Positions 7,520-15,978 of a stretch of DNA of 64,000 nucleotides are shown one piece after another. The notes under the pieces were generated by a model. It saw only the letters and a program-made list of their open reading frames with translations. It searched no databases and was not told where the DNA came from. Origin of the DNA: CAVSRC01 sp963730325 (GTDB taxonomy: Bacteria > Pseudomonadota > Alphaproteobacteria > Rhizobiales > Kaistiaceae); contig CAVSRC010000016.1 in assembly GCA_963730325.1 (NCBI GenBank), positions 62,001-126,000 of the forward strand, written 5' to 3'. Numbering within the stretch: the first letter of the stretch is position 1; every line of letters starts with the position of its first letter. The position numbers and the translations under genes are program-made.

Positions 7520-8922
7520 CGGCGCAGGCTGAGCCCCCTCCCCGGCGCCAGCACGAAGGGCGGCAGCCAGCCGGCGAGATTGCTGAACGGCAGGACCTCC
7601 GGCTTCAGCCGGATGCCGAGCACATCGGCCATGAAGGCGCGGCGGGCATCGACGCGCCGCCAGGCGCCAGGAAACCGCTCGGCGAATTCGTCACGGCCGC
7701 GCGCGTCGAGGAGCGCGATGCCGTCCTCGATGTTCGCGGTGAAATACGGCGTGCCGGTCGCCGGGATGATGTCGAGCTGGATCGCCTGACCGGAGCGAAG
7801 CGCCTCGCGGCTCTCCGGATAGATCGGCGTGTTCATCCATTCGTCGATATGGATCAGGTGGCCGGGATTGAGCCCGACGCCGAAGAACGGGGCGCCGAGG
7901 TGGCGCTTGACCAGCGCATCCAGTTCGCCGCCGGTGACGCCGATGCCGACGGTCTCGTACCACTCGGCGGCGCAGGCGAAATAGGGCGCGGCCAGCCGTT
8001 CGACATAATCGCGGATCGCCTCGGGGAGATCGGCCGGCCCCTCGGCGACGAAGCCGGCGCGGCAGGTGAGCGCGCCCCACACCCCATAGGCAACCGTGAA
8101 CGGGTCGCCGCGCTGGATCGGCCGGTCGAGCGGGCTGCCGAGGCCGAGCGCGGCGCGCGGGCCCGCCGACAGCATCAGATGGCAGGAGAGCGGCAGGCCG
8201 ATCGGCCGCATGAGGCTTGCTGCCTCGCTCTCGCGCATGCCGGGCCTGAGACCGAAGAGCACGCGCTTGACCGCCTCCGAGACGTGACAAGCGGCGAACT
8301 CGAAGGCGGCGAGCTGGTCGATCTCGTTCTCGGCGCGGAGCCCCGTGCTGGCGTGCATGAAGAGCGCGGTGGCGTTGACCACCGCCCCGCCCTCGCCCGC
8401 CAGAGCGCGCAGCGTATCGACGATGAAGGCCGGGCCTTCGATCCACGTTTCGGGATGCGGTGTCTCGTGCGGCCCGTAATATTTCCAGCCGGCCATGCCG
8501 ACGCGCATGTCGGCGGCGATACCGGCCTCGGCGATGAGATCGGCAAGCGGTGGCGTCTTCCTGCGGTCCTGGCCGAGCAGCCCGAAGGGCGGATAGAGCC
8601 TGACATCGAGACCCACCGGCGCGGCGCGGGCGGCGCCCTGGTTCTCCGGTCCGGTGAGAAGCACCGGCTCCCTGCCCGGCACCAGGATGAGCAGCGCCTC
8701 CTCGAAGCGCGGATCGAAGCCGGTTGCCCAGGCGAGGTTGGCACAATGCTCGCGGTCGCCATAGACGACGAGCGCCGACAGGCCGGCCGCCTCCATGCGG
8801 CTCATCAACCGCGCCAGGCGGGCGGCATAGAGCGCCGGCGGCAATTCCGGCCGGGTATCGGGGACGCCGAATTCCGGAAGCACGGCCTCGATCAGACGCA
8901 CATCGGCGGGTGAGCGCGTCAT
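7516..8922 (-). CDS. M24 (pita-bread) family protein lacking the usual metal ligands
   Basis: The 468-residue protein has a creatinase-like N-terminal domain (residues about 20-170, with ALVVYGDREHCANLAWATGF) and a C-terminal M24 domain. In metal-dependent aminopeptidases the motif GDxVxxDxG and a later Asp bind metal; here it reads GDPFTVAYGVWG and CRAGF, so both Asp are replaced. A His (NPGHLIHIDE) and a Glu (NIEDGIAL) remain. This resembles metal-free members such as creatinase, so the protein may be an amidinohydrolase-like or other non-peptidase enzyme; the substrate is unknown. The start at 8922 lies 24 bases after the CRTAC1-like gene, making it the last gene of the xylF operon. Confidence 0.75.
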   Translation of the reverse strand: MTRSPADVRLIEAVLPEFGVPDTRPELPPALYAARLARLMSRMEAAGLSALVVYGDREHCANLAWATGFDPRFEEALLILVPGREPVLLTGPENQGAARAAPVGLDVRLYPPFGLLGQDRRKTPPLADLIAEAGIAADMRVGMAGWKYYGPHETPHPETWIEGPAFIVDTLRALAGEGGAVVNATALFMHASTGLRAENEIDQLAAFEFAACHVSEAVKRVLFGLRPGMRESEAASLMRPIGLPLSCHLMLSAGPRAALGLGSPLDRPIQRGDPFTVAYGVWGALTCRAGFVAEGPADLPEAIRDYVERLAAPYFACAAEWYETVGIGVTGGELDALVKRHLGAPFFGVGLNPGHLIHIDEWMNTPIYPESREALRSGQAIQLDIIPATGTPYFTANIEDGIALLDARGRDEFAERFPGAWRRVDARRAFMADVLGIRLKPEVLPFSNLAGWLPPFVLAPGRGLSLRR

Positions 8923-8946
8923 GGCGGTGTGCTGCCCCAAGGGCGG

Positions 8947-10614
8947 TCAGTTGCCGGGCGGCGGTTCAGGCAGCCAGTATTCGGCTTCGTCCTTGCCGCG
9001 TTCGATGCGCACGAAGTTGTTGGCGAAGACCCTGAACGAGCCGCTCCACTGCCCGTCCGGCCATTTCACGCGGATATTGGCGCGCTCGGCCGTGCCGAGC
9101 CCGACATGGACGAAGCCGGCCTGGCCGGAAGCGTGGCCGCCGCCGACATGGACGGTGCGGTCCATGACGTTGTTGCCGGCCTTGACGTTGATGCGGGCGC
9201 CGACGGCGTTGCGATTGGGCAGGGACTGGACCAGCTCGATCTCGAGCCAGTTGCCGAGCGGCTGGTCGCCGCCCCAACTTGTCTTGGTGCCGAGATTGCG
9301 GAACAGGCTCACCGGCGCCTCGCGGTTGACGACGACGAGGTCGAGCATACCGTCCATGTTGAGGTCCACGGCCGCCCCGCCGCGGCCCTTGCGCGGCAGC
9401 GCAATGCCGGCCTCACTGCCGACCTCGGTGAAGCTGTCGTCCCACTGGCCGAGCAGCAGGTTGTCGGGATCGTCGGCGGCAAAATCGGGCATCGCGTCGA
9501 CATTGCCCTTGGCGATGAACAGGTCGAGCAGGCCGTCATTGTTGAAATCGGCGAACTGGCTGTGCCAGCCGGTCGAGGGCCGCACGTCGCCGCCCGTATA
9601 GGGCCGCGCCGCGGTGGCACCCATGGGATAGGCGACGTCCTTGTAGACGGGGCGGTCGGTATCCGCCTCCTCGGAGAGCTGCTGCAGCTTGGTGTCGCCC
9701 ATCGAGGTCAGGGCATAGACCGGGTAGCCGTTGCCGTGGAGATTGGCCTGGGCGATGCCCATGCCGTAGATCGACACATGCTGCCAACCCTCGGACCGCG
9801 TGTAGAGGCGCGGCGGCTTGCCGGCATCGACGTGCCACATCTGCTCTTCGCCGCCGCGGTAATATTGGCGGTCGTTGGTGACGCGCAATGCCGGGGTGCC
9901 CGACTGGTTCCAGTCGGTGAAGAGCATGGACAGCGAGCAGAAGCTCGGCGACAGCGCGACGGGATCGCTGTAGTCCGGCTTGTCGCGCGAGGCCGGACGG
10001 TCGAGGGCGTTGTCGGCGCAGGTGCCCCACGGTGCGCCCGGCGCCATGCGGTCGACGTAATTGCCGACGGCCAACGTCGGGAAGGTCTGGTCCTTCTCCC
10101 AGGTTGCCGAAAAGGCCGTCGTCCACGCCCTGCCGCCGTCGAAGGCAAACGCCTTGTTGGCGACCTCGAAATGGCAATCGGGCTCGCCCTTGAGGATGAG
10201 GTTGCGGCCGAGCCGCATGACGACGAGGTCCATCAGGCCGTCATTGTCGATGTCGAGCGGATAGGCGCCGGTGACGTTCTCGAGGTCTTGGGGCGGCAGG
10301 TTGAGATCGACCTTGGCGAATTTGAGCGCGCCGCCGGTCGGGCTTTCGTTGCGATAGAGCGCGGCCTCGCTGGTGCCGCCGGCGATGAACAGGTCCGGCC
10401 TGCGGTCGCCGTTGCAGTCGAAGGCCGCCACGCCGCCGCCGACGAAGAATTCCCAGCCGCCGGTATATTTGTGGTCGATGCCGGCGGCGAGCGCCTCCTC
10501 GTGCAGATCGGGCACGTCGTTGGGCACCGGCTTTGCCATGTCGTCGGCATGGGCCTGAGCGGCGACGCACAGGCCGGCGGCGAGCACGGCCTTGGCAAAC
10601 AGGCTCCGGATCAT
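8947..10614 (-). CDS. CRTAC1-like periplasmic protein with VCBS/FG-GAP repeats and ASPIC/UnbV domain
   Basis: The 555-residue protein has a signal peptide (ending AAQAHA, residue about 23) and at least four calcium-binding-type repeats: DCNGDRRPDLFI, DIDNDGLMDLVV, DFNNDGLLDLFI and DLNMDGMLDLVV. They build an integrin-like beta-propeller. The C-terminus (NAVGARINVKAGN to VKWPDGQW) is the ASPIC/UnbV domain. The ATG overlaps the stop of the di-heme oxidoreductase gene by ATGA, so the two are translationally coupled and both products are exported. It may scaffold or bind the substrate of the di-heme enzyme; this pairing is inferred from context. No catalytic motif is visible. Confidence 0.85.
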   Translation of the reverse strand: MIRSLFAKAVLAAGLCVAAQAHADDMAKPVPNDVPDLHEEALAAGIDHKYTGGWEFFVGGGVAAFDCNGDRRPDLFIAGGTSEAALYRNESPTGGALKFAKVDLNLPPQDLENVTGAYPLDIDNDGLMDLVVMRLGRNLILKGEPDCHFEVANKAFAFDGGRAWTTAFSATWEKDQTFPTLAVGNYVDRMAPGAPWGTCADNALDRPASRDKPDYSDPVALSPSFCSLSMLFTDWNQSGTPALRVTNDRQYYRGGEEQMWHVDAGKPPRLYTRSEGWQHVSIYGMGIAQANLHGNGYPVYALTSMGDTKLQQLSEEADTDRPVYKDVAYPMGATAARPYTGGDVRPSTGWHSQFADFNNDGLLDLFIAKGNVDAMPDFAADDPDNLLLGQWDDSFTEVGSEAGIALPRKGRGGAAVDLNMDGMLDLVVVNREAPVSLFRNLGTKTSWGGDQPLGNWLEIELVQSLPNRNAVGARINVKAGNNVMDRTVHVGGGHASGQAGFVHVGLGTAERANIRVKWPDGQWSGSFRVFANNFVRIERGKDEAEYWLPEPPPGN

Positions 10615-12065
10615 TGCGGGATCACCAGAGTTTTCAGGAAGGCGATGAGCGCCGAACGGTCGGCATCGCTGGCGTCGACGTATTTCTGGCGCGCGCCGCG
10701 CCCCTCGCCGCCATGGGCGCGGATGACGTCGTCGAGCGTCGTGATGTCGTTGCGGTGGCCGTAAGGTGCCGTCGAGCCGACGCCCCACAGCTCGGCGGTG
10801 ATGAAGACGTCGCGCTCGACGAAGCGCTGGGCAAGCAGCTCGTTGCCGAGCCGGCTGACCTCGGCGTCGGAAATATGGTGACGCTTGAGGTCGCCGAAGA
10901 GCGGCACGAGGATCTGGCCCTGATCGTTGCGCGGCAGCGTCTTCGCCCAGTCGAGCATGCCGAGGTCATAGGAGATCGCCTTGGCGACCTCGCCCGAGCG
11001 CAAGGTTCCGGCGGTGTCGTAGGGCGCCGGGTCGGTGAAGGTGAGGCTGTCCAGCGGCAGGTATGGCTTGTGGCACGCCGTGCACCCCATCGCGGCGAAT
11101 ACCTGCTCACCGCGGGCGGCGGCGTCACGCCAGGCCTGACTGTCGGGCACCATGCGGGTCGGCACCGGCAAGGTGGCCTGGAAGGAGACCAGCGCCGAGA
11201 CGTCGCCCGGCGACAGCTCGTCGGGCACATGATCGCCGTCGAAATCGTCGGTGCCGGTCCAGCGCCTGCCCCAGCGCTCTCTCGCCTCCATGCCGAGATG
11301 GATGTTGCCGGCATTGACGGTGAACTGGCGCAGCGAGGCGAAGACGCCCTTCTGGCCGAAGGGGCGCACGGTGAGGTCCGAATCGATCCCGTCGAGCGCC
11401 GAGAAATCGACCAGGCCGTCGGGCATCACGGTCAGCTTGCCGAAATCGACGCCCTTGGACGACAGGGCGACGGTCTCTGGCTGGCCGCTCTTGCGCGCGG
11501 CGGCGACCGCCTTGTCGCGCTCAGCGCGCAACTCGGCCGTCATCTCGCGGGCGAGCAACTCGATGAGGCCGTCGCCGAACAGGCTGACCGAGCCGCGTTC
11601 GTTGGAGAACTGCGGATCGAGCGTGTCGAAATCGGTGCTCTCGAAGCCCTCGGAGATGAAGGCATTGGCGGTGAAATCCCCGGCGGCGCCGAGAACCGGG
11701 ACGCTGTGGCAGCTCTGGCAATTGTTCGAGTCGAGCCCGGCGGTGCGGCGGAACATGACGTCGACGGGATGCTTGCGCAGTGTCGGGATGATCGCCTGGG
11801 TCGCCATCGGACGGCCGAGACCGTCGGCGTTGGTGAAGCGCGCGGTGAACAGGGCCTTGCCGTCGGCGACCAGCTGGTGGAGCTGGTCGGCGGTCAAGGC
11901 GCCCTCGAACGCGGTGAAATCGACATGGTCGCGGATGGCCTTCTCGGCCCACGGCACGGCGTCGTCGGCAGCCGCAGCGCCGCCGACCAGCAAGACCGCA
12001 GAGAGCGCTGCCGCTGCTATTCGAGCCTGGTGTCGCCTTGCCAGCCCGCGAGATCCATGCGTCAT
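10611..12065 (-). CDS. Periplasmic di-heme oxidoreductase (DUF1111/DHOR family)
   Basis: The 484-residue protein has a signal peptide (ending GGAAAA, about residue 32) and two c-type heme sites, CQSCH (Cys116, Cys119, His120) and CTACH (Cys328, Cys331, His332). The C-terminal part matches the di-heme oxidoreductase family (KRHHISDAEVS, ITAELWGVGSTAPYGHRN). It should pass electrons in the periplasm; the substrate is unknown. The ATG at 12065 overlaps by four bases the TGA of xylG (12062-12064), once one extra base in xylG near 12103 is removed. As read literally, the xylG frame runs into this gene and would give a false ATPase-cytochrome fusion. Its own stop overlaps the start of the CRTAC1-like gene. 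Confidence 0.85.
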   Translation of the reverse strand: MTHGSRGLARRHQARIAAAALSAVLLVGGAAAADDAVPWAEKAIRDHVDFTAFEGALTADQLHQLVADGKALFTARFTNADGLGRPMATQAIIPTLRKHPVDVMFRRTAGLDSNNCQSCHSVPVLGAAGDFTANAFISEGFESTDFDTLDPQFSNERGSVSLFGDGLIELLAREMTAELRAERDKAVAAARKSGQPETVALSSKGVDFGKLTVMPDGLVDFSALDGIDSDLTVRPFGQKGVFASLRQFTVNAGNIHLGMEARERWGRRWTGTDDFDGDHVPDELSPGDVSALVSFQATLPVPTRMVPDSQAWRDAAARGEQVFAAMGCTACHKPYLPLDSLTFTDPAPYDTAGTLRSGEVAKAISYDLGMLDWAKTLPRNDQGQILVPLFGDLKRHHISDAEVSRLGNELLAQRFVERDVFITAELWGVGSTAPYGHRNDITTLDDVIRAHGGEGRGARQKYVDASDADRSALIAFLKTLVIPQ

Positions 12066-12858
12066 GCCCTCGCCTCTGAATAGGCGTTGGTGATCACCAC
12101 GCCCGGGCGGGACGGTGCCGCCAATGATCATGCCCAGCACCTGATCGGTGTCGACTTCATCCTTGTCGACCGTGCCGACCATTCGCGCCGTCTTCATGAC
12201 GGTGATGCGGTCGGCCAGATCGAAGACGTCGTGGATTTCGTGGCTGATGAGGAAGATGCCGATGCCTTCCTTCTTCAACTGCTTGACGAGATCGCGCACC
12301 TGCGCGGTCTCGGCCGGTCCGAGCGCGGCCGTCGGCTCATCCATGATGAGGATGCGCGCGTTGAAGTGAATGGCGCGGGCGATGGCGACCGACTGGCGCT
12401 GGCCGCCGGAGAGCGCTGCCACCGGCGTCTTGAAGCCGTTGAAGCAGCGGATTGAGGCGGCCCATCACCTTGCGCGTGGCTGCTCCATGGCGACGTCGTC
12501 GAGCGTGTTGAAGCGCGTGCAGCAGTTCGCGGCCGAGGAAGACGTTGGACGGCGGCATCGATGTTATCGGCGAGCGCCAGCGTTCTGGTAGATCGTCTCG
12601 ATGCCGAGAGCCTTGGCGTCACGCGGATTGTTGATCGTGGCATGCTGGCCATCGATGAAGATCTCGCCCGAATCGCGTGTTTGCGCGCCGGAGAGCACCT
12701 TCATCAGAGTCGACTTGCCGGCGCCGTTGCCACCGACAACGGCCAACCACCTCACCCGCAAAGAGCGTTAGATCGAAGCGTGCTCGACGGCATGAATGCC
12801 GCCGAAGGAGACAGTAGATGTTGCGCATTTCGACGAGCGGTACACGATCTTCGGCCAT
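12062..12858 (-). pseudogene. xylG: Xylose ABC transporter ATP-binding protein, frameshifted
   Basis: Joining frames gives an intact sugar-ABC ATPase of about 257 residues: Walker A GGNGAGKST, signature LSGGQRQSVAIARA, Walker B ILIMDEPTAALG and switch His ISHEIHD, ending VVITNAYSEARA. By eye there are about seven single-base insertions (for example near 12103, 12450, 12520, 12550, 12585, 12745 and 12815) and one deletion near 12480, with no eroded motif between them. It is the single-domain type (XylG/FrcA of rhizobia), not the double RbsA type. The start at 12858 lies 24 bases after the xylH stop, and its TGA overlaps the start of the di-heme gene. As written it cannot give a functional ATPase. 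Confidence 0.8.
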
Positions 12859-12882
12859 AGCAGAGCAACTCCCGTCTTGCCC

Positions 12883-14267
12883 TTACGCCGCCCGCCGCCG
12901 GTAAGCGGTGTCGATGCCGACCGCGATGACCAGCACGAGGCCGATGATGACGTTCTGCATCGGCGAACTCGATGCCCATCAACTCCATGCCCGACTGCAG
13001 CGACTGCATGACCAGGGCGCCCAGCATGGCGCCGGAGCACGTGCCGATGCCGCCGGCGAATGACGTGCCACCGATGACGGTGGCGGCGATGACGTAGAGT
13101 TCGTAGTTCGTGCCCAGCGCGTTGGTGGCCGCATTCAGGCGGGCCGATCGCGACGATCGCCGGCAATGGCGCAAAGGACGCCCATGAGGATGAAAATCTT
13201 CATGATGATCCAGCGGTGTTGATGCCGCCGAGTACCGCCGCCTCGGGATTGCCGCCGATGGCGAAGACGTAGCGGCCGAAGCGCGTGCGCGTGGCGAGGA
13301 AGGTCACCGAGAAGCCGACGGCGAAGTGCGATGAGCACCGGGATCGCCATGCCGAGCGAGATGAACAGGCTCGCCGGTCTCCGGCCACGGAATGTTGTGC
13401 GGCGTCGGCGTAGCGCCTCGCGAGAACCAATCGGCATCGGATAGGCGTTGATGACGGCGATGGCACCGATCACGGCACCGCAGCCGATAACGGCAGAGCG
13501 TGAGCTCGGCCCAGACCGGCCGCAGCGGAAAATCGAACTTCACGCGCTGCCGACGGCCGTTGATGATGCCAGAACGATGCCGACGCAGGCAATCGCAGCC
13601 GACAATCCAACTCAGCGTCGCTCCGATGGTGCCGAAAGCGCCGCCGCCGAGCAATTGGCGAAATTGGTGTCCATCGGCGCCAGCGTGCGACCGCTGGCCA
13701 CCCACCAATGCCGCGCCGCGCCAAATCAGCAGCGCGCCAAGCGTGACGATGAAGGCCGGGAGCCGAAGAAGGCGATGACGAAACCCTGGAGCCCGCCGAT
13801 CAGGGCGCCGAGTGGCGAATGCCGACGACGACGGCGATGATCCAGGTGGCCGGCCAGTCATAGCCGCCCGCAGCGCGGCATGAACTCGATCTGCAGCATT
13901 GCCCATGGCCATGCCGAGGAAGCCGATCAACGAGCCGACCGACAGGTCGATGTTGCGTGAGACGATGATCAGCACCATCCCGGTTGGCCATGATGGCGAC
14001 CGTCGAGGTCTGGACCGAAAGGTTCCACAGATTGCGTGGCGAAAGGAACAATCCGCCGGACGCGAGTGCGAAGCGGATTGCCAGACAGGCGCCAGGACGT
14101 CATGACCAGAAAGCCGAACCAGATCGGAGCGAGTGCCGCGATCATGCCTGCAGCAATACGGGCATCGATCTCCGTGCGCTCGGCATGGATGACCTTAGCA
14201 GCGCCGGTATTGCGCCTCCCGTGCCACCAACTGGAGCAGCGTCCGTCAGTGCCGGTAGCCTCGCCAT
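12883..14267 (-). pseudogene. xylH: Xylose ABC transporter permease, frameshifted
   Basis: Fragments in all three frames line up into one sugar-ABC permease of about 440 residues: N-terminus MARLPALTDAAPVGGTGG, then IALAPIW-type first helix, SRNIDLSVGSLIGFLGM, GFVIAFFG, ALLIWRGAA, FIVTLG, FAIGGNPEAAVLGGINT, KIFILMGVLCAIA, TVIGGTSFAGGIGT and GALVMQSLQSGMELMGIE, ending YRRRAA. These are in the order of XylH. About fourteen single-base insertions and about five deletions by eye break the frame, yet the amino acid blocks between are almost undamaged. The start at 14267 is the most plausible ATG after the xylF hairpin; the ribosome site is weak. Confidence 0.75.
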
Positions 14268-14305
14268 ATTGAACTACCGAAATTGCGCAGCCGGAAATTC
14301 ATCCA

Positions 14306-14332
14306 CGCCGCGCCTTTGTCGGCGGCGCGGCG
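14306..14332. terminator. Intercistronic hairpin between xylF and xylH
   Basis: A perfect nine-base-pair stem (CGCCGCGCC with GGCGCGGCG) around a nine-base loop lies just after the xylF stop. Such hairpins after binding-protein genes usually stabilise the upstream message and lower expression of the permease genes. Confidence 0.6.
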
Positions 14333-14338
14333 CAGGTA

Positions 14339-15409
14339 CTACGAGATCGGTTCAGGACCAGCCGCACCGTCCACGGTGCCGGCTTCACGCCCTTGCAGGC
14401 TTCCTCCTTGGTGATCCAGCCGCCGTCAATCACCTCGTTGAGGTTGTCCTTGGTGATCGCGGTCGGGGTCAGCAGGAACAGCGATGCATATAAACGCGCT
14501 TCGGGCCGCCGTTGAACATGCACGACGCCGTCGATCTTGTCCATCGCCGTGCCGCCGGCCATGAGCGAGAGCTGACCTGGGCGGCAGCCTTGCCAGAGCT
14601 GACGGGCGTCCTTCCAGACCGAAACGGTCTGCGTGCCGAGCGCGACGCGGTTCAGAGCCGCCTGGTCACCGTCCTGGCCGCGAAGCCGGAACCTGCCCGG
14701 CCATGCCCTGCGCGGCGAGAGCGGCGGAAGACGCCGCCGCCATGCCATCGTTCTCGGAGAACCACGGCGTCAACCTTGTTGTCGTTGACGGTCAGGAACT
14801 GCTCCATTTCCTTCTGGGCGTTCGCCGGATCCCAGTTGTCGGTGTAGGTTTCGCCGACGATCTTGATGTCGCCGCTCTTCACCGCCGCGTCCGATGATCT
14901 CTTCCATGCCAGCGCGCAGGAAGTCGGCATTCGGGTCAGCCGGGTTGCCCTTGATGATCACGTAGTTGCCCTTCGGCTAGGGCCGCGTAGACGGCTTTGG
15001 CCTCAGCGTGCCGACGCTGCTTGTTGTCGAAGGTGATGATAGAAGGCGTTCGGGTTCTCGATCAGACGGTCATAGCCGACGACCGGAATGCCCTCGTCAG
15101 CCGCCTTGTTGAACGGCCGGCTGAATGGCGTCGTGATCCTGGGCGAGAACGATCAGCGCATTGGCGCCCTGCGAGATCAGGTTCTCGACGTCGGTCAGCT
15201 GCTTGGAAGCAGAGGATGCAGCGTCAGTGGCAATGAACTTGCCGCCGGCGGCATCGAGCACGGCCTTCATCGCCGGCTCGTCGCAGTTTCCCAGCGCTCT
15301 TCCTGGATAGTTATTCCAGGAAACGCCGACAACAATCTGCGCCATCGACACGCTGGCCGACAGCGGCCAAGCCAATCGCGGCAATGGAAGTTACCAGTAG
15401 CTTCCGCAT
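14339..15409 (-). pseudogene. xylF: D-xylose ABC transporter substrate-binding protein, frameshifted
   Basis: The start ATG at 15409 has GGGAGGAACTT upstream and opens a signal peptide MRKLLVTSIAAIGLA. Joined frames then give the XylF series IVVGVSWNNY, CDEPAMKAVLDAAGGKF, QLTDVENLISQGANALIVLA, GIPVVGYDRLIENPNAF, YVIIKGNPADPNADFLRAG, IVGETYTDNWDPANAQ, QDGDQAALNRVALGTQTVSV and LTPTAITKDNLNEVIDGGW. I count about thirteen single-base insertions and two or three deletions. The protein blocks between are nearly perfect, which is not how an old pseudogene looks. It would bind xylose in the periplasm and feed XylHG; xylA and xylB lie 45 kb away and are intact. Confidence 0.82.
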
Positions 15410-15760
15410 AAGTTCCTCCCGTTAGGCAGATGAATACCCAAGAAATCGGGTATCCACCGAATGAAAAAACAATCAATCAAACCGGCGCTCCCAGAAAATC
15501 CGGCAGGGCCATGCGCAACTGCATCGCCGAACGTGCAGGGCCGGTGCGAGGGCACCATATCGAGGAAACTGGTTGTTCTGCAAGCGATATCGGCGACGGA
15601 CAATCGGTGGGTCAGCTTGTCGCAATTCTGCGCTTTCCCGCCCGATCAGCCGTGCCCCTTCCCTCGCGGCGTGGCCGGCGGAAGTGGCGCTGCCATTCCA
15701 GTTTGACGAACCGACCTTGGCGCCGGGATCGGGCTGCGCGCGCAGGCGGCGACCGCGCCG
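15410..15760. other. Upstream region of xylF with no gene
   Basis: I see no supported gene in these 351 bases. The part nearest xylF (15434-15480) is AT-rich and carries a perfect operator-like inverted repeat; TTGATT-like -35 candidates lie near 15465-15475 on the minus strand. The rest is GC-rich without recognisable coding content. Confidence 0.45.
15434..15453. promoter_or_regulatory. Candidate operator ATACCC-N8-GGGTAT upstream of xylF
   Basis: A perfect six-base inverted repeat separated by eight bases, ending 25 bases before the xylF ATG and therefore over or just after the likely promoter. It is a good candidate site for a ROK- or LacI-type sugar repressor. No such regulator is encoded nearby, and the same motif is not found before xylB. 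Confidence 0.5.
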
Positions 15761-15850
15761 CTACTGGATACTCAGATAGGGTAACATGAATACTGCCGAG
15801 GAGGCAGCACTGAGGACGATGAAAGCTGTAATGCGGAGCGTCAGGGACAT
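15761..15850 (-). CDS. 29-residue membrane peptide, copy B of a tandem pair
   Basis: A 30-codon frame, ATG at 15850 and TAG at 15761-15763, encodes a peptide with one hydrophobic helix (ITAFIVLSAASSAVFMLP). It aligns end to end, without gaps, with the peptide encoded at 15979-16068: 18 of 29 residues are identical, most others are conservative, and many identical residues use different codons. This is the pattern of selection on the protein, not of a recent DNA duplication. The ribosome site is weak (CTGGGTAAAAGCTA before ATG). It is likely a single-span inner-membrane peptide. I know no family for it. It lies between xylF and ThuA, on the strand of xylF. Confidence 0.65.
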   Translation of the reverse strand: MSLTLRITAFIVLSAASSAVFMLPYLSIQ

Positions 15851-15908
15851 TAGCTTTTACCCAGGCCGGACAGTGAACTTTACATGGACCGAAACGCGCC
15901 CCTTTGCC

Positions 15909-15922
15909 GTGACCTCGGTCAC
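15909..15922. promoter_or_regulatory. Perfect palindrome GTGACC-TC-GGTCAC upstream of small peptide B
   Basis: A fourteen-base perfect palindrome lies about 60 bases before the ATG of the 15850 peptide and after the stop of the 16068 peptide, where an operator for the downstream copy would be expected. The half-site GTGACC is of a kind bound by dimeric regulators, but I cannot name the protein. Confidence 0.4.
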
Positions 15923-15978
15923 AGCTGGGCGGACCGGCCATGCCGGCCGGTAGCGTGCAGAACGTGCTGGAGAAAGAT

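Noticed and set aside
7516..8922. M24 protein as a DMSP lyase of the DddP type
   Set aside because: DddP keeps the acidic metal ligands of the M24 fold, but here two of them are replaced, and no DMSP-related gene is nearby.
10611..12422. A 603-residue open frame that reads as an ABC ATPase fused to a di-heme cytochrome
   Set aside because: The junction has no domain logic, the di-heme part begins with its own signal peptide at 12065, and removing one extra base near 12103 gives a normal xylG end with an ATGA overlap. The fusion is a frameshift artefact.
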